From Rhynchopus sp. YZ270_cl-10 (taxonomy: Eukaryota; Euglenozoa; Diplonemea; Diplonemida; Diplonemidae): 64,000 nt of DNA. Location: the NCBI GenBank assembly GCA_964035575.1, contig OZ037899.1:124001-188000 (forward strand), given 5' to 3'. The position numbers and the translations under genes were made by a program. The notes beneath the pieces are model-generated. The model made no database searches and was not told the DNA's origin. It saw nothing but the letters and a program-made list of their open reading frames with translations. Shown here piece by piece: positions 26,074-39,000 of this stretch; within the stretch, counting starts at the first letter, position 1, and the number at the start of each line of letters is the position of its first letter.

Positions 26074-26145
26074 GCACTTATGGTATAACGGTTAGTATTC
26101 TCGCCTTCCAAGCGAGCGGCCCGGGTTCGACTCCCGGTAAGTGCA
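26074..26145 (+). tRNA. tRNA-Gly(TCC), duplicate
   Basis: Second copy of the gene at 1725-1796; loop CTTCCAA. Confidence 0.94.
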
Positions 26146-26418
26146 GTTCTTTTTTTTAGGGGGAAGCAAAATTTTCATGTTCAGAAAATATTTCTGAAAT
26201 GTCGACTTTTCAAAGAATTTCCAGTTTTCAAGTTTTCCCCAAAAATTTTTCAACTTTCTTACGGGTGGGTTGACTACCAAAAAATCCAAAATCCCTGGGT
26301 TACCCCCCTTCCCACTGGACCCAATGTTTTTATCTGTTGTCACTGTAATTCATTTGACACCAATCTCTCACTTTTTTGTGTTTTCAAAAAAGTTCAAAAA
26401 AACAATGTTCAAAAAGTT

Positions 26419-26491
26419 AACCCCGTGCGGGACTCGAACCCGCAACCTTTGGATTCGAAGTCCAACGCGCTATCCATTGCGCCAACGGGGC
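26419..26491 (-). tRNA. tRNA-Arg(TCG), duplicate
   Basis: Second copy of the gene at 2070-2142; loop CTTCGAA. Confidence 0.93.
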
Positions 26492-26553
26492 CTGATTTGA
26501 TTTTCATCAGAAAAGAAACGAAACAATGAATGGGAGCCCTGTACAAAAAAGAA

Positions 26554-26625
26554 TTCCCCGGCCGGGAATTGAACCCGGGTCTTCCGCGTGACAGGCGGAA
26601 ATACTGACCTCTATACTACCGAGGA
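26554..26625 (-). tRNA. tRNA-Asp(GTC), duplicate of gene 1
   Basis: Second copy of the gene at 2205-2276; loop CTGTCAC. Confidence 0.95.
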
Positions 26626-26723
26626 TACAATCTTTACTCTGATTTAATTTCGCGCATTAAAATGGTCCAAAATGAGCACAGAAATGACGAAAATGCACGA
26701 AATTTTGTGAACAAAAAATGAAT

Positions 26724-26805
26724 CGCAGTCGGCAGGACTTGAACCTGCGCGGGCAGAGCCCAATGGATTTCTAGTCCACCTCCGTAACCACTTGGATACG
26801 ACTGC
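26724..26805 (-). tRNA. tRNA-Ser(AGA), duplicate
   Basis: Second copy of the gene at 2375-2456; loop CTAGAAA. Confidence 0.94.
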
Positions 26806-26882
26806 TGTAATTCTCACCGTTCTTTGTTTTTAGGCAGTCATCTGTTTGCAGAAAATAATCTGGAACACGAAAACGAAAAAAA

Positions 26883-26966
26883 TCCTCTCGGCCGGAATCG
26901 AACCAGCGACCGCTCGATAACCGAGTATTCTACAGTCGAGCGCTCTACCAATTGAGCTACGAGAGG
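26883..26966 (-). tRNA. tRNA-Tyr(GTA) with intron, duplicate
   Basis: Second copy of the gene at 2534-2617, keeping the same intron of about 11 bases. Confidence 0.92.
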
Positions 26967-27090
26967 TTCTACAACTGTCATTGTTTTCACAGAAGCCCAT
27001 AAAATTTTTTGGCTCAAAAAAATTTTTTTGCCACACAAACCTGTAGAAATTTGCACCCCATGTATTTCTTAATGATACGATAATATCAAG

Positions 27091-27163
27091 GCGAGGTTGG
27101 CGCAGTCGGGAGCGCGTAGGTCCCATAATCCTAAGGTCGTCAGTTCGATCCTGGCACCTCGCA
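27091..27163 (+). tRNA. tRNA-Met(CAT) elongator, duplicate
   Basis: Second copy of the gene at 2742-2814; loop CCCATAA with C33. Confidence 0.92.
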
Positions 27164-27248
27164 CTTTTTTGTGTGTCTTTTTCCTTTGTGTGGGATTTTC
27201 AGCAAAATTTCCACCTTCATGCTAAACGCATTGAAGCCCTAAATCATG

Positions 27249-27319
27249 GGCCCTATGGTGTAGCGGTAGCACTATGGATTCCAAATCCATCAACGGCGGT
27301 TCGATTCCGTCTAGGGTCA
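27249..27319 (+). tRNA. tRNA-Trp(CCA), duplicate
   Basis: Second copy of the gene at 2900-2970; loop TTCCAAA. Confidence 0.88.
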
Positions 27320-27401
27320 TTTCTTTTTTTACACACTTTCCTTTCTGTGTTGTCTTGAAAAACTTCTTCGCAGGAGAAACAGCAAAAGCATCTTAATCAG
27401 C

Positions 27402-27473
27402 GGCGATTTAGCTCAGTGGCAGAGCATTGGTCTTGTAAACCAAGGGTCGGGGGTTCGATCCCCCCAGTTGCCT
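27402..27473 (+). tRNA. tRNA-Thr(TGT), duplicate
   Basis: Second copy of the gene at 3053-3124; loop CTTGTAA. Confidence 0.93.
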
Positions 27474-28288
27474 TTCTATTTTTTGGTGATGTGATGTGAT
27501 GCGGTTGTGCTGAAGAAGCAGCAACTGAGCACTGGATGTGACAGGCAGGAACGCAGAAGGGAGATGGCCTGGCCGTACTCCAGTACAGGCCCGAGCGAGT
27601 GCTCACAGAATGGGCTCCAAAAACCAGCACAGAATGGAATGGCTGGAGACTTTTTGGCTTACTGTAAGGATTTGTTAGGAGTGGAAAAAAAAACTCCTGA
27701 CCCGGGTATTGAATTTTCAGATCATTTTCTCAGTCACAATGCAAGCACAGAATGGAAACGAAAAACCAGCACAGAATGGAATGGCTGGAGTCTTATAGCC
27801 GTGTTCCATTCTGTGCTTGGTTTTGGTTTCCATTCTGTGCTTGCATTGTGACTGAGAAAATGATCCGAAAATTCAATAGCCAGGTCAGGAGTTTTTCCAT
27901 CTGAATTATGGATTGCTAAGGATTTCCCAGCCATTCCATTCTGTGCTGGATTCCACCATTCTGTACTGGTGAGTCGCCAAGAAGCGGCAGCTGAGCACAC
28001 TGGACATGCCCAGAAAGGAGATAAGTTGTGGGGCTGAAACGTGCTATCCCCAGCAAAAGGGTCTGGCACTTTTCGCGAGTGGAAGCAGTTCACACCTGGT
28101 TGAACGCAAAACCTACACCGGTCGGTGGGAGTCCTGTGTTGGTTCGGAAAACACATATTTTCACCCAAATTCCACTCTCAACTTGCCAACGAAACAGAAC
28201 TGAGATCAAGTGGAGGAAATATTTTTTGGTTTTCATTTGCCTCAAAATCTCAGAAACCTGCAAAATCGTAAGCATTCAAAAAGAAAAG
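27474..28288. other. Gene-free spacer, duplicate of 3125-3939
   Basis: Holds the second copy of the foldback element (27580-27969) and its flanking direct repeats. No gene is visible. Confidence 0.6.
27580..27969. mobile_element. Foldback element, duplicate
   Basis: Copy of the element at 3231-3620 at the same relative position, so it was present before the 24.3-kb duplication rather than inserted afresh. Confidence 0.65.
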
Positions 28289-28361
28289 CACCTCCCGCGG
28301 GGCTCGAACCCGCGACCACAAGGTTAAGGGCCTTGCGCTCTACCGACTGAGCTAGGGAGGC
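28289..28361 (-). tRNA. tRNA-Lys(CTT), duplicate of gene 1
   Basis: Second copy of the gene at 3940-4012; loop CCCTTAA with C33. Confidence 0.93.
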
Positions 28362-28467
28362 TCACATTCATTTAAACCAAAGAATCATTGTGGGGTGGTC
28401 ATGCAGAAAAGTCTCTTGTCCTAAATTTGACCACCCCAGAGAAAAGGAAAGAAGGTAAAACTATTAG

Positions 28468-28540
28468 GCCCGTGTAGCCCAATGGATAAGGCGTTCGCTT
28501 CCTAAGCGAAAGATTGTGGGTTCGATCCCCACCATGGGTA
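28468..28540 (+). tRNA. tRNA-Arg(CCT), duplicate
   Basis: Second copy of the gene at 4119-4191; loop TTCCTAA. Confidence 0.93.
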
Positions 28541-28755
28541 TTCTCTTTTTCACTGGGAAGTGAAAATATGGAAAATCATTTTTCAAGATTCTCTCACTAT
28601 CTTGGGATTTTGGTGACAACAAAGATATGGCAAAATACTTTCACAAAAATACACTTTTCCAAACTTCCTCATCTTGGGATTTTGGTGGTCGAAAAGATGT
28701 GGACATAATTTTTCTAAACAATTCCCAAGCAAGAAAAGTACCTGAATAAAAAGAG

Positions 28756-28827
28756 GGGCTCAGCAGGGAATCGAACCCTGGACCTCTCGCACCCGAAGCG
28801 AGAATCATGCCACTAGACCACTAAGCC
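28756..28827 (-). tRNA. tRNA-Pro(CGG), duplicate
   Basis: Second copy of the gene at 4407-4478; loop TTCGGGT. Confidence 0.94.
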
Positions 28828-28921
28828 ACTGATTATTTTCTTCATCCAGATTTACATGATGGTGTTATTATTCAAAAGTCAGAAATTCTTCTCTCCAAAA
28901 CTTGGTCTAAAAAAAGGTATT

Positions 28922-28993
28922 TTCCGCTGCGGGGAATTGAACCCCGGTCTGCCGGGTGAGAGCCGGCTGTTCTAACCACTATACTACAGCGGA
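28922..28993 (-). tRNA. tRNA-Glu(CTC), duplicate
   Basis: Second copy of the gene at 4573-4644; loop CTCTCAC. Confidence 0.94.
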
Positions 28994-29081
28994 TCTGATA
29001 GTAGGCAAAACTATTATCTGCATGGGGACATCTTTTCAATCGTTGCATTGCGAAAATGTGAAGGAAAGTTGAAAAAGAAAT

Positions 29082-29154
29082 TACAGCTAGTCGGGATTGA
29101 ACCGACGATCTCTCGCGTGTGAGGCGAGCGTCCTAACCACTAGACGATAGCTGC
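29082..29154 (-). tRNA. tRNA-Val(CAC), duplicate
   Basis: Second copy of the gene at 4733-4805; loop CTCACAC. Confidence 0.94.
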
Positions 29155-29218
29155 TACAATAATGACCGGAAGTGTTTTCCACAAGAGGTAGGTTTTCTGC
29201 GGAAAAATGGTAATAACG

Positions 29219-29300
29219 TGACGAGAGTGGGGTTTGAACCCACGCCTCCGAAGAGACCAGGGCCTAAACCTGGCGCCTTAGACCGCTCGGCCATCTCGCC
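29219..29300 (-). tRNA. tRNA-Leu(TAG), duplicate
   Basis: Second copy of the gene at 4870-4951; loop TTTAGGC. Confidence 0.94.
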
Positions 29301-29359
29301 TTCCCAGTTTTTTATGACTTTTGCAAAGAACAGAAAATGGTTTGAGAAGGGAAAAAAGT

Positions 29360-29432
29360 CTCCTCCTGTTGGGTTCGAACCAACGACCTGCAGGTTAACA
29401 GCCTGACGCGCTACCGACTGCGCCAAGGAGGA
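29360..29432 (-). tRNA. tRNA-Asn(GTT), duplicate of gene 1
   Basis: Second copy of the gene at 5011-5083; loop CTGTTAA. Confidence 0.95.
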
Positions 29433-29521
29433 CCTGACAAGTGTGCTTTTTGTGTTTTGCACAATCTTGAAAACAAAACAAAATGGATGGATTGAAAATG
29501 AAAAAGAAAAAGAACAACAAG

Positions 29522-29603
29522 TGACGAGAGTGGGGTTTGAACCCACGCCCCCGAAGGGACCAGGGCCTTAACCTGGCGCCTTAGACCACTCGGCCATCTC
29601 GCC
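29522..29603 (-). tRNA. tRNA-Leu(AAG), duplicate
   Basis: Second copy of the gene at 5173-5254; loop TTAAGGC. Confidence 0.94.
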
Positions 29604-29696
29604 TTCAATAAAAGCCAACAAGAATATGAAAGTGGGAATGTGTTTCAAACAGTCATAGAGGAGAATAACAAGGGACGAAACGGAGAAAAAGGAAAG

Positions 29697-29768
29697 TTCT
29701 CCTACGCGGATTCGAACCGCGGTCGCGAGATTCAGAGTCTCGAGTGCTAACCACTACACCATAGGAGA
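29697..29768 (-). tRNA. tRNA-Gln(CTG), duplicate
   Basis: Second copy of the gene at 5348-5419; loop CTCTGAA. Confidence 0.94.
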
Positions 29769-29859
29769 TACAATTCTGTCGCTTCCTTCTTTTTCTTTGG
29801 TACCAAAAAGAATCGAGATCTGGAAATATCACAACAGTGTTTCCCAGCCAAAAAATGTT

Positions 29860-29932
29860 TGGAGATTGAGGGTATCGATCCCTCTACCTCTCGCATGCTG
29901 AGCGAGCGCTCTACCATTTGAGCTAAACCCCC
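29860..29932 (-). tRNA. tRNA-Ala(AGC), duplicate
   Basis: Second copy of the gene at 5511-5583; loop TCAGCAT with C33 and the same ATCGATA T loop. Confidence 0.85.
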
Positions 29933-30032
29933 TTACATTTCTTAAACGAATCTTTACAAGGTGGGGATGGAATTCAAAACCAAAAAGGGAGAAGTAACAC
30001 TCAAGAGAAAATCTGGTCTTGAAACAAAAAGT

Positions 30033-33000
30033 TTTCGGCCTTGCATAGGGCCCAGTATGTCCCACAGGGTAGTTGCCCCAGATTCAGGTCCCCGCACAAG
30101 CCAAACCAATATTTTAAAATCGATTTTTTTGAAAAAAATATTTTTCAAAAAAAATCGTGATTTTTGGGATTTTGGTGATTTTTACAGTTTTGCACACCCT
30201 GAAAATCGATTTTTTCGGCTCCGCCGGTGAAATATCGACATAATTTAGGTATGTTATGTGCATAATATACCCATTAGAGCCCATTCAAGTCACATTCCGA
30301 CCATTTTTCGTGAAAAAATGCAACTTTTTGTCACCGTGACCCCGAAAAATGACGATTTTTTGGTCGATTTTTTCGGCCAAAAATTTCGTACCACAGGGCC
30401 ATACCATATACTGGGATTATCAACTTTTTGAAAATACGGCCTGGTATTCGGGTGTATATGTCCCATGGGGCCCATAGTAACCTTACTGTGTCATGCCGAA
30501 AGCCAATCTTAATAGTAAAATTCGATTTTCTGTGAAAAATATTTTCACCAAAAAATCGTCATTTTTCCGATTTTCGTCATTTTTACAGTTTTGCACACCC
30601 TGAAAATCGAATTTTTCGGCTCCGCCGGTGAAATATCGACATAATTTAGGTATGTTATGTGCATAATATACCCATTAGAGCCCATTCAAGTCACATTCCG
30701 ACCATTTTTCGTGAAAAAATGCAACTTTTTGTCACCGTGACCCCGAAAAATGACGATTTTTTGGTCGATTTTTTTGGCCAAAAATTTCGTACCACAGGGC
30801 CATACCATATACTGGGATTATCAACTTTTTGAAAATACGGCCTGGTATTTGGGTGTATATGTCCCATGGGGCCCATAGTAACCTTACTGTGTCATGCCGA
30901 AAGCCAATCTTAATAGTAAAATTCGATTTTCTGTGAAAAATATTTTCACCAAAAAATCGTCATTTTTCCGATTTTCGTCATTTTTACAGTTTTGCACACC
31001 CTGAAAATCGATTTTTTCGGCTCCGCCGGTGAAATATCGACATAATTTAGGTATGTTATGTGCATAATATACCCATTAGAGCCCATTCAAGTCACATTCC
31101 GACCATTTTTCGTGAAAAAATGCAACTTTTTGTCACCGTGACCCCCAAAAATGACGATTTTTTGGTCGATTTTTTCGGCCAAAAATTTCGTACCACAGGG
31201 CCATACCATATACTGGGATTATCAACTTTTTGAAAATACGGCCTGGTATTCGGGTGTATATGTCCCATGGGGCCCATAGTAACCTTACTGGGTCATGCCG
31301 AAAGCCAATCTTAATAGTAAAATTCGATTTTCTGTGAAAAATATTTTCACCAAAAAATCGTCATTTTTCCGATTTTCGTCATTTTTACAGTTTTGCACAC
31401 CCTGAAAATCGATTTTTTCGGCTCCGCCGGTGAAATATCGACATAATTTAGGTATGTTATGTGCATAATATACCCATTAGAGCCCATTCAAGTCACATTC
31501 CGACCATTTTTCGTGAAAAAATGCAACTTTTTGTCACCGTGACCCCGAAAAATGACGATTTTTTGGTCGATTTTTTCGGCCAAAAATTTCGTACCACAGG
31601 GCCATACCATATACTGGGATTATCAACTTTTTGAAAATACGGCCTGGTATTCGGGTGTATATGTCCCATGGGGCCCATAGTAACCTTACTGTGTCATGCC
31701 GAAAGCCAATCTTAATAGTAAAATTCGATTTTCTGTGAAAAATATTTTCACCAAAAAATCGTCATTTTTCCGATTTTCGTCATTTTTACAGTTTTGCACA
31801 CCCTGAAAATCGATATTTTCGGCTCCGCCGGTGAAATATCGACATAATTTAGGTATGTTATGTGCATAATATACCCATTAGAGCCCATTCAAGTCACATT
31901 CCGACCATTTTTCGTGAAAAAATGCAACTTTTTGTCACCGTGACCCCGAAAAATGACGATTTTTTGGTCGATTTTTTCGGCCAAAAATTTCGTACCACAG
32001 GGCCATACCATATACTGGGATTATCAACTTTTTGAAAATACGGCCTGGTATTCGGGTGTATATGTCCCATGGGGCCCATAGTAACCTTACTGTGTCATGC
32101 CGAAAGCCAATCTTAATAGTAAAATTCGATTTTCTGTGAAAAATATTTTCACCAAAAAATCGTCATTTTTCCGATTTTCGTCATTTTTACAGTTTTGCAC
32201 ACCCTGAAAATCGAATTTTTCGGCTCCGCCGGTGAAATATCGACATAATTTAGGTATGTTATGTGCATAATATACCCATTAGAGCCCATTCAAGTCACAT
32301 TCCGACCATTTTTCGTGAAAAAATGCAACTTTTTGTCACCGTGACCCCGAAAAATGACGATTTTTTGGTCGATTTTTTCGGCCAAAAATTTCGTACCACA
32401 GGGCCATACCATATACTGGGATTATCAACTTTTTGAAAATACGGCCTGGTATTCGGGTGTATATGTCCCATGGGGCCCATAGTAACCTTACTGGGTCATG
32501 CCGAAAGCCAATCTTAATAGTAAAATTCGATTTTCTGTGAAAAATATTTTCACCAAAAAATCGTCATTTTTCCGATTTTCGTCATTTTTACAGTTTTGCA
32601 CACCCTGAAAATCGATTTTTTCGGCTCCGCCGGTGAAATATCGACATAATTTAGGTATGTTATGTGCATAATATACCCATTAGAGCCCATTCAAGTCACA
32701 TTCCGACCATTTTTCGTGAAAAAATGCAACTTTTTGTCACCGTGACCCCCAAAAATGACGATTTTTTGGTCGATTTTTTCGGCCAAAAATTTCGTACCAC
32801 AGGGCCATACCATATACTGGGATTATCAACTTTTTGAAAATACGGCCTGGTATTCGGGTGTATATGTCCCATGGGGCCCATAGTAACCTTACTGGGTCAT
32901 GCCGAAAGCCAATCTTAATAGTAAAATTCGATTTTCTGTGAAAAATATTTTCACCAAAAAATCGTCATTTTTCCGATTTTCGTCATTTTTACAGTTTTGC

Positions 33001-36000
33001 ACACCCTGAAAATCGAATTTTTCGGCTCCGCCGGTGAAATATCGACATAATTTAGGTATGTTATGTGCATAATATACCCATTAGAGCCCATTCAAGTCAC
33101 ATTCCGACCATTTTTCGTGAAAAAATGCAACTTTTTGTCACCGTGACCCCCAAAAATGACGATTTTTTGGTCGATTTTTTCGGCCAAAAATTTCGTACCA
33201 CAGGGCCATACCATATACTGGGATTATCAACTTTTTGAAAATACGGCCTGGTATTCGGGTGTATATGTCCCATGGGGCCCATAGTAACCTTACTGGGTCA
33301 TGCCGAAAGCCAATCTTAATAGTAAAATTCGATTTTCTGTGAAAAATATTTTCACCAAAAAATCGTCATTTTTCCGATTTTCGTCATTTTTACAGTTTTG
33401 CACACCCTGAAAATCGATTTTTTCGGCTCCGCCGGTGAAATATCGACATAATTTAGGTATGTTATGTGCATAATATACCCATTAGAGCCCATTCAAGTCA
33501 CATTCCGACCATTTTTCGTGAAAAAATGCAACTTTTTGTCACCGTGACCCCGAAAAATGACGATTTTTTGGTCGATTTTTTCGGCCAAAAATTTCGTACC
33601 ACAGGGCCATACCATATACTGGGATTATCAACTTTTTGAAAATACGGCCTGGTATTCGGGTGTATATGTCCCATGGGGCCCATAGTAACCTTACTGTGTC
33701 ATGCCGAAAGCCAATCTTAATAGTAAAATTCGATTTTCTGTGAAAAATATTTTCACCAAAAAATCGTCATTTTTCCGATTTTCGTCATTTTTACAGTTTT
33801 GCACACCCTGAAAATCGATTTTTTCGGCTCCGCCGGTGAAATATCGACATAATTTAGGTATGTTATGTGCATAAAATACCCATTAGAGCCCATTCAAGTC
33901 ACATTCCGACCATTTTTCGTGAAAAAATGCAACTTTTTGTCACCGTGACCCCCAAAAATGACGATTTTTTGGTCGATTTTTTCGGCCAAAAATTTCGTAC
34001 CACAGGGCCATACCATATACTGGGATTATCAACTTTTTGAAAATACGGCCTGGTATTCGGGTGTATATGTCCCATGGGGCCCATAGTAACCTTACTGGGT
34101 CATGCCGAAAGCCAATCTTAATAGTAAAATTCGATTTTCTGTGAAAAATATTTTCACCAAAAAATCGTCATTTTTCCGATTTTCGTCATTTTTACAGTTT
34201 TGCACACCCTGAAAATCGATTTTTTCGGCTCCGCCGGTGAAATATCGACATAATTTAGGTATGTTATGTGCATAAAATACCCATTAGAGCCCATTCAAGT
34301 CACATTCCGACCATTTTTCGTGAAAAAATGCAACTTTTTGTCACCGTGACCCCGAAAAATGACGATTTTTTGGTCGATTTTTTCGGCCAAAAATTTCGTA
34401 CCACAGGGCCATACCATATACTGGGATTATCAACTTTTTGAAAATACGGCCTGGTATTCGGGTGTATATGTCCCATGGGGCCCATAGTAACCTTACTGGG
34501 TCATGCCGAAAGCCAATCTTAATAGTAAAATTCGATTTTCTGTGAAAAATATTTTCACCAAAAAATCGTCATTTTTCCGATTTTCGTCATTTTTACAGTT
34601 TTGCACACCCTGAAAATCGAATTTTTCGGCTCCGCCGGTGAAATATCGACATAATTTAGGTATGTTATGTGCATAATATACCCATTAGAGCCCATTCAAG
34701 TCACATTCCGACCATTTTTCGTGAAAAAATGCAACTTTTTGTCACCGTGACCCCGAAAAATGACGATTTTTTGGTCGATTTTTTCGGCCAAAAATTTCGT
34801 ACCACAGGGCCATACCATATACTGGGATTATCAACTTTTTGAAAATACGGCCTGGTATTCGGGTGTATATGTCCCATGGGGCCCATAGTAACCTTACTGG
34901 GTCATGCCGAAAGCCAATCTTAATAGTAAAATTCGATTTTCTGTGAAAAATATTTTCACCAAAAAATCGTCATTTTTCCGATTTTCGTCATTTTTACAGT
35001 TTTGCACACCCTGAAAATCGATTTTTTCGGCTCCGCCGGTGAAATATCGACATAATTTAGGTATGTTATGTGCATAATATACCCATTAGAGCCCATTCAA
35101 GTCACATTCCGACCATTTTTCGTGAAAAAATGCAACTTTTTGTCACCGTGACCCCGAAAAATGACGATTTTTTGGTCGATTTTTTCGGCCAAAAATTTCG
35201 TACCACAGGGCCATACCATATACTGGGATTATCAACTTTTTGAAAATACGGCCTGGTATTCGGGTGTATATGTCCCATGGGGCCCATAGTAACCTTACTG
35301 TGTCATGCCGAAAGCCAATCTTAATAGTAAAATTCGATTTTCTGTGAAAAATATTTTCACCAAAAAATCGTCATTTTTCCGATTTTCGTCATTTTTACAG
35401 TTTTGCACACCCTGAAAATCGAATTTTTCGGCTCCGCCGGTGAAATATCGACATAATTTAGGTATGTTATGTGCATAATATACCCATTAGAGCCCATTCA
35501 AGTCACATTCCGACCATTTTTCGTGAAAAAATGCAACTTTTTGTCACCGTGACCCCGAAAAATGACGATTTTTTGGTCGATTTTTTTGGCCAAAAATTTC
35601 GTACCACAGGGCCATACCATATACTGGGATTATCAACTTTTTGAAAATACGGCCTGGTATTTGGGTGTATATGTCCCATGGGGCCCATAGTAACCTTACT
35701 GTGTCATGCCGAAAGCCAATCTTAATAGTAAAATTCGATTTTCTGTGAAAAATATTTTCACCAAAAAATCGTCATTTTTCCGATTTTCGTCATTTTTACA
35801 GTTTTGCACACCCTGAAAATCGATTTTTTCGGCTCCGCCGGTGAAATATCGACATAATTTAGGTATGTTATGTGCATAATATACCCATTAGAGCCCATTC
35901 AAGTCACATTCCGACCATTTTTCGTGAAAAAATGCAACTTTTTGTCACCGTGACCCCCAAAAATGACGATTTTTTGGTCGATTTTTTCGGCCAAAAATTT

Positions 36001-39000
36001 CGTACCACAGGGCCATACCATATACTGGGATTATCAACTTTTTGAAAATACGGCCTGGTATTCGGGTGTATATGTCCCATGGGGCCCATAGTAACCTTAC
36101 TGGGTCATGCCGAAAGCCAATCTTAATAGTAAAATTCGATTTTCTGTGAAAAATATTTTCACCAAAAAATCGTCATTTTTCCGATTTTCGTCATTTTTAC
36201 AGTTTTGCACACCCTGAAAATCGATTTTTTCGGCTCCGCCGGTGAAATATCGACATAATTTAGGTATGTTATGTGCATAATATACCCATTAGAGCCCATT
36301 CAAGTCACATTCCGACCATTTTTCGTGAAAAAATGCAACTTTTTGTCACCGTGACCCCGAAAAATGACGATTTTTTGGTCGATTTTTTCGGCCAAAAATT
36401 TCGTACCACAGGGCCATACCATATACTGGGATTATCAACTTTTTGAAAATACGGCCTGGTATTCGGGTGTATATGTCCCATGGGGCCCATAGTAACCTTA
36501 CTGTGTCATGCCGAAAGCCAATCTTAATAGTAAAATTCGATTTTCTGTGAAAAATATTTTCACCAAAAAATCGTCATTTTTCCGATTTTCGTCATTTTTA
36601 CAGTTTTGCACACCCTGAAAATCGAATTTTTCGGCTCCGCCGGTGAAATATCGACATAATTTAGGTATGTTATGTGCATAATATACCCATTAGAGCCCAT
36701 TCAAGTCACATTCCGACCATTTTTCGTGAAAAAATGCAACTTTTTGTCACCGTGACCCCGAAAAATGACGATTTTTTGGTCGATTTTTTTGGCCAAAAAT
36801 TTCGTACCACAGGGCCATACCATATACTGGGATTATCAACTTTTTGAAAATACGGCCTGGTATTTGGGTGTATATGTCCCATGGGGCCCATAGTAACCTT
36901 ACTGTGTCATGCCGAAAGCCAATCTTAATAGTAAAATTCGATTTTCTGTGAAAAATATTTTCACCAAAAAATCGTCATTTTTCCGATTTTCGTCATTTTT
37001 ACAGTTTTGCACACCCTGAAAATCGATTTTTTCGGCTCCGCCGGTGAAATATCGACATAATTTAGGTATGTTATGTGCATAATATACCCATTAGAGCCCA
37101 TTCAAGTCACATTCCGACCATTTTTCGTGAAAAAATGCAACTTTTTGTCACCGTGACCCCCAAAAATGACGATTTTTTGGTCGATTTTTTCGGCCAAAAA
37201 TTTCGTACCACAGGGCCATACCATATACTGGGATTATCAACTTTTTGAAAATACGGCCTGGTATTCGGGTGTATATGTCCCATGGGGCCCATAGTAACCT
37301 TACTGGGTCATGCCGAAAGCCAATCTTAATAGTAAAATTCGATTTTCTGTGAAAAATATTTTCACCAAAAAATCGTCATTTTTCCGATTTTCGTCATTTT
37401 TACAGTTTTGCACACCCTGAAAATCGATTTTTTCGGCTCCGCCGGTGAAATATCGACATAATTTAGGTATGTTATGTGCATAATATACCCATTAGAGCCC
37501 ATTCAAGTCACATTCCGACCATTTTTCGTGAAAAAATGCAACTTTTTGTCACCGTGACCCCGAAAAATGACGATTTTTTGGTCGATTTTTTCGGCCAAAA
37601 ATTTCGTACCACAGGGCCATACCATATACTGGGATTATCAACTTTTTGAAAATACGGCCTGGTATTCGGGTGTATATGTCCCATGGGGCCCATAGTAACC
37701 TTACTGTGTCATGCCGAAAGCCAATCTTAATAGTAAAATTCGATTTTCTGTGAAAAATATTTTCACCAAAAAATCGTCATTTTTCCGATTTTCGTCATTT
37801 TTACAGTTTTGCACACCCTGAAAATCGATATTTTCGGCTCCGCCGGTGAAATATCGACATAATTTAGGTATGTTATGTGCATAATATACCCATTAGAGCC
37901 CATTCAAGTCACATTCCGACCATTTTTCGTGAAAAAATGCAACTTTTTGTCACCGTGACCCCGAAAAATGACGATTTTTTGGTCGATTTTTTCGGCCAAA
38001 AATTTCGTACCACAGGGCCATACCATATACTGGGATTATCAACTTTTTGAAAATACGGCCTGGTATTCGGGTGTATATGTCCCATGGGGCCCATAGTAAC
38101 CTTACTGTGTCATGCCGAAAGCCAATCTTAATAGTAAAATTCGATTTTCTGTGAAAAATATTTTCACCAAAAAATCGTCATTTTTCCGATTTTCGTCATT
38201 TTTACAGTTTTGCACACCCTGAAAATCGAATTTTTCGGCTCCGCCGGTGAAATATCGACATAATTTAGGTATGTTATGTGCATAATATACCCATTAGAGC
38301 CCATTCAAGTCACATTCCGACCATTTTTCGTGAAAAAATGCAACTTTTTGTCACCGTGACCCCGAAAAATGACGATTTTTTGGTCGATTTTTTCGGCCAA
38401 AAATTTCGTACCACAGGGCCATACCATATACTGGGATTATCAACTTTTTGAAAATACGGCCTGGTATTCGGGTGTATATGTCCCATGGGGCCCATAGTAA
38501 CCTTACTGGGTCATGCCGAAAGCCAATCTTAATAGTAAAATTCGATTTTCTGTGAAAAATATTTTCACCAAAAAATCGTCATTTTTCCGATTTTCGTCAT
38601 TTTTACAGTTTTGCACACCCTGAAAATCGATTTTTTCGGCTCCGCCGGTGAAATATCGACATAATTTAGGTATGTTATGTGCATAATATACCCATTAGAG
38701 CCCATTCAAGTCACATTCCGACCATTTTTCGTGAAAAAATGCAACTTTTTGTCACCGTGACCCCCAAAAATGACGATTTTTTGGTCGATTTTTTCGGCCA
38801 AAAATTTCGTACCACAGGGCCATACCATATACTGGGATTATCAACTTTTTGAAAATACGGCCTGGTATTCGGGTGTATATGTCCCATGGGGCCCATAGTA
38901 ACCTTACTGGGTCATGCCGAAAGCCAATCTTAATAGTAAAATTCGATTTTCTGTGAAAAATATTTTCACCAAAAAATCGTCATTTTTCCGATTTTCGTCA

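Larger units (their letters stand above)
24350..33933. repeat. Segmental duplication, copy 2
   Basis: The second copy of 1-9584. All 22 tRNA genes and the spacers match copy 1 as far as I can compare by eye, including spacer hairpins (25047-25331) and the foldback (27580-27969). The satellite part differs: copy 2 has a monomer (31894) with a rare CGATATTTTC variant that copy 1 lacks, and copy 1 has one extra CCCCCAAAA monomer (8748), so the total length is unchanged. After 33933 the satellite carries on, whereas copy 1 stops. Confidence 0.93.

Noticed and set aside
1-33933. The two 9.6-kb copies as terminal repeats of one large mobile element
   Set aside because: No integrase, reverse transcriptase or other element gene lies between them, and the second copy runs on into the satellite without a boundary signature.
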